The position numbers and the translations under genes were made by a program. From Phymatolithon calcareum (lineage: Eukaryota > Rhodophyta > Florideophyceae > Hapalidiales), in contig OZ345369.1 in assembly GCA_977006965.1 (NCBI GenBank), forward strand, positions 1,178,001 to 1,242,000: a stretch of DNA of 64,000 nt, written 5' to 3'. Numbering within the stretch: position 1 is the stretch's first letter; each line of letters opens with the position of its first letter. Below, piece by piece: positions 43,325-54,281 of the stretch. Below the pieces are notes generated by a model. That model made no database searches. It had not been told where the DNA came from and saw only the letters and a program-made list of their open reading frames with translations.

Positions 43325-43640
43325 ATCAATGGCTCGAGAATTGAATTAGGCACGCGCCGGAAGAGGAAACACCAATCTTAGTTCGTGGCAGTCGTAAATT
43401 CGCTGGAAAGTCGAGGCGGATGATCCGCCGTCGTCACCCACAAAGCTTGTGAAGGATCTAAACGACACAGATACTGTACGCGCAAATGGGCGAAGGATCA
43501 TCCCTCGCCCATTTGCACAACGCGGAGCTTTGGATCAATTCGAGCATGTCATGGAGTGCAGGCGGGGATGACGCACGAACGAGAGGGTGAATATAGCCTT
43601 GCCGATCCCGTGAAGTTAAGACTGCCGCGAAATAGGACAG
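43325..43640 (+). repeat. Fragments of the long repeat in rearranged order
   Basis: 43325-43410 resembles 47098-47190 (right-copy orientation), whereas about 43440-43640 resembles 23785-23970 (left-copy orientation), so a head-to-head rearrangement occurred at about 43410. It contains a perfect 12 bp hairpin at 43482-43516 and lies just outside the right copy of the unit. Confidence 0.6.
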
Positions 43641-43641
43641 C

Positions 43642-43696
43642 AGTCTTCTTCGATCTCCACAGCACTATGATAATGCTGTGGAGATCGGAGAGGACT
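43642..43696. repeat. Hairpin, 23 bp arms, 9 nt loop
   Basis: 43642-43664 and 43674-43696 are complementary at 21 of 23 positions, the inner 14 perfectly. It marks the junction between the rearranged fragment and the right copy of the long repeat. Confidence 0.8.
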
Positions 43697-44649
43697 ACTG
43701 TCAGTCAAGCGCACGGCACGGATTGACTTTCGTTTGCAGTCAAACAGCAACAATTCATATTGACGGAGAGCATTAGTATTCCAGTGATCACCGACATTTT
43801 CAACGAAGATACTCGAAAAGAAGGACTCACTGCATGGACACAGAAGAAGCTGGTGGAAGCGAGCCTGTAGACCCAGTAAACACTTGACCCATAATGTGAC
43901 GGGTCCCGTGTAATTCAACCAGCTTTGCTATCGGATTGACAACAATTTCGTAATTTGAGTCGCGGTTATTTCCGCGACATCAACCTCATACGCGTTTGCG
44001 ATGAATTTGCAACCCATGGCGACAATGCGCGAGGCTCTGCCATGAGCAATGCAGCGCGTGGCTCGAAATATGTCGATAGTAGACTTCGTGGAATGACAGT
44101 TCCTTTGGACGGCGACTGCCCGCCGGATATCCGCGCGAGGTTTCGGCACGGAGCAAACAGCTCGTAGACGTGAGGTCACGAATCGAGTCAGAAAAACTTT
44201 TGGCAGACATAAGCGCTACCGCAGCGGCAGAGTGCTGACCTTCGAGTACCTGTCGAACGGGATCTTCGGGGTTGCTGTCAATTACTCGCCAAATGACGTG
44301 TGCACAAGGATGTAGAGGGGCCCGTATGACTCAAACTTAGGATGACGCATGCAAAGAGACATGATGCAATGTGCGCCTGGTATCTGAAGATAGAAGAGTG
44401 AATAACGTAGAGAATAACGTACCTCGAACTCAACGACCGACGCGCTTGAGACACGAAGCTGGGTTTCTGCAAACAAAGCTCACTCATTTCCTTTCGTTTC
44501 TCTAAGGAATAAACCAACTTCAAAATTGCTTTATTGACAAATGTACTGCTCGTTAATTTGTTCATGGCTGAAACGGATAAGAAAAGCCTACTAAATTGCC
44601 ATTTTACTTCATCAATATAACACTCGACGATTTCATCTGCACCCTGACT

Positions 44650-45270
44650 AGCCGGTTACGGCTGGTGTGCTCGTTTGCCGCGATTTCCGCCGTGTCACAC
44701 ACCGTGCTGGGGACACAGTTTGTGAATGAGAATAAGTTGGTGGAACTGGAAGAAACCTTTCCATCGTCTACCGTTTTGTGCGATGGTAAGACGGGCGCAC
44801 GAGGAGACCGAGTACGGCTGGTATGCTCGCTTACGACGATATCTGCCGTACTACACGCTGCGTTGGGGGCACGTGTTGCGAGGGGGAACAGGTTGTTGGA
44901 GCAAGCGGCAATTGCTCGGGAAAACGGGGCTTTCGATGTGAGGCAGGCGGCATATGCGTCGCCGAAACCTGAGATGTGTGTCGCGGGAATGGAGCGTGCA
45001 TATTATGCGGCTCAGTTTGCGGCCGCTCTGTGCCCCCGTGCGGAGTGCGTGTTGAGAGGCGCTGGGGTGTTGTGAATCTCAATCCATGACTAGATTGCGC
45101 GTCTTCTGTCAGCGCAACATTTTCTAACGCGGTTTATATCGTCATGATTGCCTTGTTGGACAAGGTCATGTTGTTCCTCCATGGTACAAATGAACATCAT
45201 TTGAACTTGGCAACCTTCGTGGTGGCGGCCAAGCTCTGTGAAAAGTGTTCCTTCTCGTACCCGGATTTCG
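44650..45270 (+). pseudogene. Relic of the cyclin-like gene, right repeat copy
   Basis: Encodes RLVCSFAAISAVSHTVLG and, 58 residues on, a second similar copy RLVCSLTTISAVLHAALG, so the N-terminal module is duplicated relative to the intact gene at 34.9 kb. ERAYYAAQFAAALC follows. After a stop near 45075 and a frame change come YIVMIALLDKVM and LATFVVAAKLCEK from the cyclin box, then loss of similarity. It is clearly non-functional as a cyclin. Confidence 0.85.
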
Positions 45271-47620
45271 CGTGAAAAACACCATGGTTGATTCGGCGGA
45301 TGAGATCAATGACCTTATTTCCTCTCGACTGGTGCTACCATGTCTCGAAGAAGTACGTTCAAGACGTAAGCCGCTGCATCAGGGTTTAGACACTGGTTTG
45401 ACTGGCCATTTCATTTCTCGATCGGACGGTTCAAGGTTATCGAATTTAGGGCTGCAGGATTCGTGAGTTTCTGGAGCTATAAGCGCTCAACATATACCTG
45501 GAATTGAAGACCTGAGATTGAACTCATCTGAGCATCTCGATGATTCTCTCTTGTCAATGAGCATGACATGGCATCTTGAAGAAGCCCTGTTCTCGCGACA
45601 AGCGTACTGCATCCAATAACGGTTTCCTTTCGCGCAATCAATGGCAACAAGACGCCTATGCACCAGGTCGTGTTATCCAGAACGTGCATATTCCAGTCCC
45701 TTTGAAGAACGGGAAATACAATACACGTTTTGCCGGCGGTAGCCACCAATGTATCCGGATTGTGTGGATGAACTGATATTGACTCTGTCCAGGACCTTTT
45801 CACTGTTTCACTTGTGGCGACAAGCGAGGCAGAGGTCGAACTGCTACACTCGCGACAAGCAATGGCACGTAGATCGGCAGTCCGCCCACCTTGTCTCGGA
45901 AGGTCGATGGATAGTTGGGTCCTCGACACAGGTCGCACACAAGTGGCAGTCCCTAGAGTGCCCTGTGTTTACAAATGGAGGCTTGCATAGAAGATGTTGG
46001 AGACTTGTGCATTGCCAATGAAACACTTACAGTAGGACACACACCAGTCGAACACAGAAACGAAAACATGCCCACTGGGAGGTTGTATCCTCTGGGTGCA
46101 TCGGTGAGGTTTTCGATTCGACCGTTCCGGTTCGAGCGGTGATTGAACAGATACAGTCTTCTTGCTCTTTGACACACGAGTCTGGCAAAGAGCCCGAGTC
46201 TCGTTGATGCGCGTCCGTCAGGAACAGTGCACTGTCGAGACTGGATCCTCACTCACTTCGTACAACATAGGGTGATGATGGAGTGGCTCTCGTGGATGCT
46301 CCCTCGCCAGAAGCAAAGCGGACGTTGGCGAACCACTGCTGTATCTGATGGAATCCAGCACAAGAACAGAATGACCCAGAATGATGCAGAGGTTGCGTCT
46401 ACGCATGTAGGCGACAACAGGAGTATGGACTTGAGCCTCATTGTCACGACGTGCATGTGTAAGATGGCAGGCAAAACGAGAAGGGGCGAAATATCGGTTC
46501 CTTGCTCAATATACTGGGGCTGCGACAAAGAAGGATGTGCCTGGTGTGAAGGTTTGCTTAGTGTCCCACCGGAAGCACCAGTGCACTGCACAACAATCGA
46601 GGCTCAGGTAGCGCCAGGAAAGAAGACGTTCGTATGTGCTCTATGGAGCTGGTACGGCCTTGACCCGGTTTGTCAAGCTGGTTCATGTTCAGCGCGGAAA
46701 TAGAAGCTCTAAAAATGATGTTTGAGGGATTCCAGTGCGCCGGGAGTCGGCTGGAGCGCGCCGACTCCCGGCGTTCGTCAGATGAGGAGGATTCTGTGGG
46801 AAAGCCTCCAGAAGGGCAAGCTTCACAACTGTGAGCGCGCCGACTCCCAGTGTATGTCAGATGAGGGAAATTCTGCGTTGAGGAAAGCCTCTAGCTTCGA
46901 TCACTCTCGGGTTTTATAGCCGTTGGGAGGGGCTGGCTTCTCAACTGAGAATTACATCTGAGATCCGTTTTTTGTATGATTCATCTCCTTTTCAAGTGCA
47001 ATCATGTGCCAATTTAGTTCACTATCACTTTCAACTTGGGATTTTGACCGTTGACACGCAATTGCACCAGACCGCAAAGAGTGACTGTGATAGGGTTTGG
47101 ACTCAATGGCGCGAGGATTGGGCTCGGCACGAGAGGGAGGAGGACAAAGCGGCCTGGTTTCGCGGCCGTCATAAATTCACGGGAACGGTGAGGAAATACA
47201 CAGCATCTGAGTCGTGCCCCGTCGACTGACGTATCCCGCCTACACTCCATGCCCTGCTCGATTTTAAAAGAATGACTCCAAAGCGCCACGTTATGCCAAT
47301 GCTTCGCCCATTTGCACACACTGTATCTGTGTCGTGTCAATCTTGCACAAGCTTTGTGGACGACTGCGGATGGTGTGTATGCGCAGACACGGGCATTGGC
47401 TTGACAAGATCGAGACGCGGAATACCTGACCAGGTTCTGTTCGCATCATTCCTAACCTGGGAATAATTTTTAAGTATCGTCCGGCTGAAAACGGGGTAGA
47501 GAGCATCCAATTCCGACTTTCGCCTTGCTTTCTCCGCCATCGTTCACCCAATTTTCCATACCTACTCTGTTTCGTGTCCGCACGCCGCAGAGTGAAGAGA
47601 CTCAGCAGCCTACATTGGCT

Positions 47621-48297
47621 GCAGGGCGCGCTCTGAGTATCGAAATAGTTGTTTCGTCGCATGGCGCTGGGTACGGCTTTATGCTTTTCTGCTTGAAGCA
47701 GTTCGATGGGCGTCTTGCCGGGGCCTATGTCGAGTGCGCAAGCAAAGACGTTTGTGCAGATCGAGATAAAGCGAGCGTTCGTTTATATCATCGCTAATAA
47801 TAGTGCGTCTAAGGCAGAAAGTAGATCAATATCTGCAGCATCTCAACAAGTGCCGGAGCCTTGAGGCTGGGTGGACATCTGCGGACAAGTAGCATATATG
47901 CTTGCAAGGTAAATTTTGTACCCCACAGAAGCACAATATGAACACGTATGAAAAAATCTGAACATGATGTTGTGTGCTTCCGATCTTTAAGTGCAGATAG
48001 AGCATTAACGGTGGGGCATGCGCGTAGATGTTGCAGCGCAAAATAACTGGCACAGCTTTTTAGAGATCGCGTTCGTTTCCATCACCAAGTATTTCGGGAA
48101 TCAAAAAAGTAGGAGCAACTTGCGGTACATCTCGGAGAATTGATTTTTCGAGATTCACCTTGTCGATACAATCGCCCTACAAAGCCGTACTCAAGTGGGA
48201 ACTTGCACGGAGGTACATCCGCTCTCTTTGCTGTTTAGATTTTATTGCAATCTGCAAATCTTCTACCTCATCCGCTATTCACTCTGTTCATTAGTAT
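47621..48297. other. Spacer after the HECT gene, with a possible ankyrin-like relic
   Basis: On the reverse strand about 47640-47790 reads DIGPGKTPIELLQAEKHKAV, reminiscent of an ankyrin-repeat end. Nothing else is seen. Confidence 0.35.
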
Positions 48298-51200
48298 CTA
48301 TCGAAGCCCAAATCCTTGGGAATTATGGATTGCAGTAGTTAGCCTGTCCCTCAACTTTGCACGCGTTGCATAATCAGGAAGTAACAAAACATTGAAGCAA
48401 GTGTGGCTCGTCGGCAGCCGATTCGAGTCCTGGCCTGCCTTTTGTATAATAAGCACGAGTTTCTTCAATCCTCCGATGGGAGCACGATCCGTACCGGTAA
48501 CGAAAGCGAGAAAGAGTGCCTTCTCACGCTGTTCAAACTCTGACAGAACTTGCCACAAGTTGCGGATCGCATTCGAATTCTCAGTGTACCCCTCATATTT
48601 CGTCGATTGCCGCAACGCGTCAAAGTCCAGTTCTTGCTCTCCGACAACCAGAGTTTCAAGCTCCTCCGCACGGAACTGGTGGATAAAAGGCCCACCGAGC
48701 ATGAATGAGAATCCTTTTGCAAAGTTCTTGAATGGCTCTTCAATGGAGTCAACCAGTAAATACTTCACGTATCGGTCAACAAAATCCTGTCGGTTATCAT
48801 TTGTCACGGCTATATTCGCTCCGTCTGGAAGCAAGTCCACGGTAATAGCCTTGTCAAAGAGCCCCTTATACGAAATCTGAAACGTGAGACAGAATACGTC
48901 CTCCACATCATCCCCTTCGTATTCGAGTAGTCTACTCAGACTATTTCCGATTGACGGGAACGTTTTCTTCAAATCGGCGAGGGTGGGTTCGTAATCGCTA
49001 CTCCCGTCAAAGGTCTTCATATGGCTCAAGCGCGCCTTCTTGGAAAACACTCCCTCCAGTTTCTGGTAAAGCACGAGCGGGAATTGCACATTAAGTAGGA
49101 TTGAATTGAACGCCCCGATCCCGAAAATGATGCCAATGACCGCCCACGATTGTACAGGTTCTAAAAAGTCAATTCGAAACCAATGATACCTTGTTTCTTC
49201 GTCATACGTGAACATGCCATAAGCGGGAGATAATAGTTGACCAAGTAGCACCTGATAAAACTCTTTTTGTACTCCGCCCTCGTCAACCCCATCCTCGCCT
49301 TTAAACTTGATCTTGAGCGGCTTGTGCAATTCGCTCTGATGAGTCTGCGCATACTCTGCAACAAGCGCAAACGTATCCGCCACGATGTTCTCCCGACTTA
49401 CATGCAACAGCAGATAATGCAGATTGTAAACCTGCTCTTGATTCAAATTTGTATGCAAAACGCGCCCCCACGGCAGGCCAGGAAGAGACCCGAACGACAT
49501 CATGGACCGCATACTTTCCGCCTGCATTGTGGATCGCGATTCCAAACCCAATAGACGGAACTTGGCAGCCTCAGATAGCAAGAAGCTGTACCGGCAAAAC
49601 GAAAACGGAACCTCTAGAGCACCTGCCACTGGGAGTGGAGGCTCCTTGGTGAGGTCCCGATCGGGCATCCATCGCTTATAGTCCTGCTCCAACTTCACTT
49701 CCTCGCTCACAGTCTCGTTGTAAAACTCCTGCCTTGGAACAATCAAAGAATGGTCTTCTTTATGCTTTGAAGCTCTGAGAACAGCATGATAAATGAGCGC
49801 CAAGGACTTTGCGGCAACAATTGCACTTCTTGTGATAATTCGCTGCACTTTTAGTTCATCTGTTAGAACACCTTGCAGGGGGCGAATAAACCTCGTTACA
49901 ATAAGCTCTTTTGGGCAATGCACAAGCGCTTCAAGAAAGGCCTCCCTGCCTTCCTCCTCTACGCGCAACAGCAGCTTTCCCAACTCTGCCAATTGTTGAC
50001 CGCGCTCTTTTCGAGAATATATTGGATTCATTAACGCAAGAGCAAAAAGTAACCCGCATTCCTCCTTATTTGCCACTGCTGAACGGAAACTTTCTTCACG
50101 GCTCACGAAATTCCCCCTTGGAGTCACCAAGCTTCGGTCAGTAAAACTGCTATTGCCAAATATCGATCCATCCTTATCTTTCACAAGTCCAAACGCTATT
50201 TGCGCTTCATGTCGCAATTTCGCTGCCGACTTTGCAAGAATATCTTCTGCTTTTGCCCCAAACATCCGCAAAAAGGTAACATACGCTTTTTCCATTTTCG
50301 CGAAGCAGATTCGTTCAGGCGTGTTACGTGCCAGCCCCGGTTTCACGAAAGTTCGCAGCAGTACCGCCGCAGTGCCGAATCGCAACAATCCAGATTTCGG
50401 GGACATCATTTGCTCCACATTACAAAATGGTATTCGCTCCTTCCAAATATCCTCTTTCACGGTTACTTTCGCATTCACGTCGTTGCTCAAAATGCTGAGA
50501 TTGTGAGACCCGCCACAACAAACGCTGAGAAATCGAAACGGAGCTTCCACTTGTACCATTTCGCTCATAGAACCCGGTGCATGAGAAAATGGTTTCGGTT
50601 CGGCAAGCGAAACAGGCAGCAGTTTGTCGTTCATATCGCCGTCGCCAATCTGACCGAGAGTGCCATCACCCCACAGATAAGCCTCGCCCTTCTGAGTAAT
50701 CGCCGCTGTATGCAACGCACCAGCAGATACGGCGACATAGCGCTGCGGAACCTGCACAACGACTGGTACGTACATAGTGCGTGTGGCTCGGGACCCAAGC
50801 TGACCGTTCTCACCCTTCCCCCAGCAAACGACGCTGCCATCGTTGCGCAGGGCGACAGTATGTGCTTGTCCGCAAGCAACATCAATGAAAGCGAGAGGTT
50901 CCTCTTCGGAATCAGTCATGAAAACGTTTTCGTCGTCCTCCATTTCTGAAATTTTCTCTTTCTCGAAATGACGATTTCGTTCCTTCGGAACAGGAACAAT
51001 GACTGGGATAAGCGCGAGCCTTTTCACTAGAAATTCACCCTGCAGTCCCAACTGCCCACTCTTATTGCTTCCAAAGCAGAGTACCGATCCAGTTGCAGTA
51101 AGAACTGCTGAATGGCAGTCTCCAGTTGCAATTGAGACGACGGGATGTGGCCAGAGCGCGGTGACAACGGTCGGTATGCATACATTGTCCGTGTGCCCCA

Positions 51201-51702
51201 GGCCGAGCTGACCAGACGCATTTCGACCGCAGGCGTAAACAAACCCGAGTGCGTCGAGGGCAAGCCAGTGGAACTCAGCCGCCGCAATATCGATGATGCG
51301 CGCGCTATTGAGCGATTCGACGTGCGTTGGTTTCGACAATTCATTCACGGCGGGTCCGTGACCGAGCTGGCCATATGCACCGGACCCCATAGTCCACAGC
51401 TGTCCAGATGCTGTGAGCAAAAGGGTGAAGTCACGACCACAGGCGACGGAGGTAGCGGATGTGAGGCGTTCAGGCAAGTCAATCTTACGCGGGGCGGCGC
51501 GGACACCGTTGACGGTCTCGTATACAGTACGGCCATTGTCGGTAACGATGAGAGATGTCCACAGTCCTGCAGAACAGGTGAGGGGTTCAGAATCCTGAGG
51601 GAGACCCGGCAAAACGCGCGGACGTGGCGTGATTTCAGAGTTTGTTTCGCCGAGTTGACCGTCAGCTCCGCTTCCCCAACCTACGAGCACCCTTTTTGCC
51701 AT
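48298..51702 (-). CDS. RCC1-repeat HECT E3 ubiquitin ligase (HERC3/HERC4-like)
   Basis: Single-exon protein of 1134 residues with the architecture of small HERC proteins. Residues 1 to about 370 form RCC1 blades (VGWGSGADGQLG, MGSGAYGQLGHG, CGRNASGQLGLG, FGSNKSGQLGLQ, WGKGENGQLGS, WGDGTLGQIGDG). A helical middle follows, and a HECT domain from about residue 790 contains KIKFKGEDGVDEGGVQKEF and LPTSHTCFNVLLLP. The thioester Cys is C1102, 33 residues from the C-terminus, which ends HNSQGFGLR in place of the usual acidic-aromatic end. HECT ligases take ubiquitin from E2 onto this Cys before passing it to the target. The start MAKRVLVGWGSG is directly at the first blade. Confidence 0.95.
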   Translation of the reverse strand: MAKRVLVGWGSGADGQLGETNSEITPRPRVLPGLPQDSEPLTCSAGLWTSLIVTDNGRTVYETVNGVRAAPRKIDLPERLTSATSVACGRDFTLLLTASGQLWTMGSGAYGQLGHGPAVNELSKPTHVESLNSARIIDIAAAEFHWLALDALGFVYACGRNASGQLGLGHTDNVCIPTVVTALWPHPVVSIATGDCHSAVLTATGSVLCFGSNKSGQLGLQGEFLVKRLALIPVIVPVPKERNRHFEKEKISEMEDDENVFMTDSEEEPLAFIDVACGQAHTVALRNDGSVVCWGKGENGQLGSRATRTMYVPVVVQVPQRYVAVSAGALHTAAITQKGEAYLWGDGTLGQIGDGDMNDKLLPVSLAEPKPFSHAPGSMSEMVQVEAPFRFLSVCCGGSHNLSILSNDVNAKVTVKEDIWKERIPFCNVEQMMSPKSGLLRFGTAAVLLRTFVKPGLARNTPERICFAKMEKAYVTFLRMFGAKAEDILAKSAAKLRHEAQIAFGLVKDKDGSIFGNSSFTDRSLVTPRGNFVSREESFRSAVANKEECGLLFALALMNPIYSRKERGQQLAELGKLLLRVEEEGREAFLEALVHCPKELIVTRFIRPLQGVLTDELKVQRIITRSAIVAAKSLALIYHAVLRASKHKEDHSLIVPRQEFYNETVSEEVKLEQDYKRWMPDRDLTKEPPLPVAGALEVPFSFCRYSFLLSEAAKFRLLGLESRSTMQAESMRSMMSFGSLPGLPWGRVLHTNLNQEQVYNLHYLLLHVSRENIVADTFALVAEYAQTHQSELHKPLKIKFKGEDGVDEGGVQKEFYQVLLGQLLSPAYGMFTYDEETRYHWFRIDFLEPVQSWAVIGIIFGIGAFNSILLNVQFPLVLYQKLEGVFSKKARLSHMKTFDGSSDYEPTLADLKKTFPSIGNSLSRLLEYEGDDVEDVFCLTFQISYKGLFDKAITVDLLPDGANIAVTNDNRQDFVDRYVKYLLVDSIEEPFKNFAKGFSFMLGGPFIHQFRAEELETLVVGEQELDFDALRQSTKYEGYTENSNAIRNLWQVLSEFEQREKALFLAFVTGTDRAPIGGLKKLVLIIQKAGQDSNRLPTSHTCFNVLLLPDYATRAKLRDRLTTAIHNSQGFGLR

Positions 51703-52919
51703 GACGGCTTATCGGGACTAACAAGGAGTGCAGGAGAAGCAAGTTCTTTGTGAGAGGGTACGGAATTCCCTTGCTGGAAGAGAGGCGGGTGGATAAAAAG
51801 GACGAGGCGCCAGCTTGGCGGACTGATGACTTCAAAGTCAGTTCAACAAGTGGAGTGAAAGGGGCGCCGTACTGCAATTTCAATTATTATTTTGTTGACG
51901 TATACGTGCCCTATTGGGCATTCCTGACGACATCTCGGCTCACAAATTGTCCCCCCGGGAATTGATTGGTTCGCACACCATTTGCGTCTGCTGAACTGTC
52001 CGCAATATCATTACAGTAATGTGAATGCGCACTCATACATCATGAACATAATGTATCTTATCATTGGCTATTACACAACACTCGGCGGCGGATCATTGGT
52101 TTATGTTCTGCACAATCAATCTGGGAACCTCGACTGACCAATCTGGACAGTGTCCAAACAGTTCCAAAATTGTGGGATGTCGGACAAAGCAGCCATGGCG
52201 CTCCGACGTGGCGACGAGCTGGAAAGTGGCAAACTGCCTGTCGAGAAGTCCGGGCAGGCTGAATGAGACTAAGTCCCAAAGGAACAGAGTGGCAAGGACG
52301 ACCGGGATGTCGTAAAACTCACCTGTTGCGCGCCTCGACCTAGATCCAGCGTGGTGCTGGATGGGAATATTTTCCCCATCGAGGTTCTTTTTTGGGAGCA
52401 GCTCATGAATTCGCTTGTCTTTTCAATAATGACAATACTTTTCTCTTCAGCATCCTAAAAGAAGGGTACCGTTACTGTTCGTTTCAATACTATGGTACAT
52501 TTCACAAGTGGATCCAAGAAACTTGCTACTATTACCTGTTGGTAATTACGATGTACCTTATGTTCGCACAGGGATCTCGTCCATTGCCAGCCGATCGAGT
52601 GAGATGGCACCAAAATGCAGGTTGCAGAGCACATGATTGCTTTGCACACTGGCGAAAGTAAGAGAAAACGGAAAATGTAAAATTTCCAGTAAGGGTATCT
52701 GGGACATGACCTTTTGCTCCTAAATCAACCGAGGAGTTGGCAAGGAGCTATTTTGGGTATCCGCTACGCTGGAATGATCGTTGGGGATGATTTCAAAACA
52801 CAACAAAAACACAATTTTAAATGTATTTTCTATACAGTACAGTCAGATATTTGTATAGAAAAGGGTTTTTGTCGATTTCCTACTCGAACAGTACAGGTAC
52901 CTTATCACGAGCAAACTTT

Positions 52920-53060
52920 CATCTTTCTTTCTTTATTGCAGAAAACGCTAACAAGACTTCGAGCCTTGGGATGTTTGAAAACATCCCCGTATTGTTATCG
53001 AATTTGAGTACTTGGAGAGGTTTCTCCATATTCAAATTCGAATAATGTTCTGATTCGGGT
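52920..53060 (-). mobile_element. Non-LTR retrotransposon 3' end, copy
   Basis: Reverse strand ends in TTTTCTGCAATAAAGAAAG, preceded by residues (PLQVLKFDNNTGMF) aligned with PLNVLKYLNNEKLF of the 40 kb copy. Severely 5'-truncated. Confidence 0.6.
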
Positions 53061-53274
53061 TCTATTTTGTCCGTGGGGCTTTCGATGACGCCTCGTTGTC
53101 CAGCCACACTATGAGGAAGCGGAACCCGTGCGACCGAGCAATTTTTAACATGTAAACCATGCGAAAAGATAAATGGATCCACAATCCATTCCAAATCTTT
53201 ATGCGCACGTGCTCCTTGACTTGGGCTGGATTGAGCGTTCTAAGTAAAAACGCACGATCTGCCATCTCGCATTT

Positions 53275-53600
53275 TTACTTTCTTTCTTTATCACAGAAAA
53301 CGCTATCTAAAGTTAGCGCCTGGAAATGTCAAACAGCAGAATTTGAGTACTTCAAATGTTTCTCGCTCTATATTTCCTCTGCTGTTTTAGCGCCAGCTCT
53401 ACCATTAGTCCGGCGTTTCGATATAGTCCGTCCACTACAGGTAGGAGTAGATGATCAACGGTCTCCGTGGTTCCCGCAGAACAGGCCTTGCACGAACTGC
53501 AGAATGCGAGACACCAAAGAGAAAGGTCATCGAAATATTCAAATCCACCCGTCTTCCACAAACGATTTCGGAGACTCCGTACATTTCCAAACAACCAGAT
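53275..53600 (-). mobile_element. Non-LTR retrotransposon 3' end, second copy
   Basis: The reverse strand encodes CSSCKACSAGTTETVDHLLL, the same cysteine/His block as in the 40 kb fragment. It runs into an AAAGAAAGAAAG tail at 53275-53290. It lies in the same orientation as its neighbour 220 bp away, either two insertions or a local duplication. Confidence 0.7.
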
Positions 53601-54047
53601 TTCCGTTGCTACCGATCCACCCTAATTTTCTGCTGTGTCCGCCACATAATTTCCATGAAGGGGCCACAACGTCAGCAATACTCAAACTACACGAATCTCA
53701 ATTCAACAGATTTCGCCGAGATGACGGCTGCACAAGCGGAAAGTTTTATTGTTCAAATTCCTACCATACTACAACCGTTCACCGTTTATACAACAGCCCT
53801 GTCACCATTGAATTCTCAACAGACCGGGCAACCAATGCCTGAGATTTAGTACCGAACCATCGTCTATCAATGAACGGAGCATACTAAACGTGTGTCTTCC
53901 ACTTGTAAAGACAAGCATCCCGCCGATCTCTGACCTGAAAAGCTGCTCCAGCGCGCACCCTATGAACCCATCTCCGACCGCACTTTCGAACGCAACAATT
54001 TGCAAGCTCCGTTTTTGGAAGCCGTAATCGTCAAAATCAACGTCAAG

Positions 54048-54281
54048 ATGTCTGACAATCCTCGTCTCAGCTATTCCAGAGTATCCAGCGGAAGCTCGGT
54101 CGACCTTAACGCGCTGGAGAATGACGTCGGTAACGGAACTCCGCGCAAAGCCAAGTCTGTTAGTTTCTCCAACACAGTGGAGTATATTCCACAGATTTCT
54201 TTGGCGGACGAGCAGCAGGAGATTAGTGAGAAAGACAATGCTCAAGAGCAAAGTGCTGGAAAAGTGGCCAATAAGGAATAA
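54048..54281 (+). CDS. Small hypothetical acidic protein with KSVSF motif
   Basis: 77 residues from the Met at 54048 (an in-frame Met lies 16 codons upstream), Ser-rich at first and acidic at the end. It contains PRKAKSVSFSNTVEYIP, where a basic patch plus (K)SVSF looks like the RVxF docking motif for protein phosphatase 1 and the surrounding serines could be phosphorylated. No homologue is recognised. The composition is even and the frame is clean, which favours a real gene modestly. Confidence 0.45.
   Translation: MSDNPRLSYSRVSSGSSVDLNALENDVGNGTPRKAKSVSFSNTVEYIPQISLADEQQEISEKDNAQEQSAGKVANKE

Larger units (their letters stand above)
43642..47620 (-). repeat. Right copy of the long inverted duplication
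   Basis: Reverse-oriented relative of 23545-29087. It carries the same blocks in reverse order without the Mutator-like element. The region near 44150-44165 preserves the uninterrupted target sequence. A short direct duplication of a CGCCGACTCCC-containing piece occurs at about 46759-46870. Confidence 0.8.
51703..54047. other. Gene-poor stretch with retrotransposon fragments
   Basis: No intact gene recognised. The first few hundred bases must hold the HECT promoter. The rest contains the two LINE 3' ends listed separately and some unassigned short frames. Confidence 0.45.
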
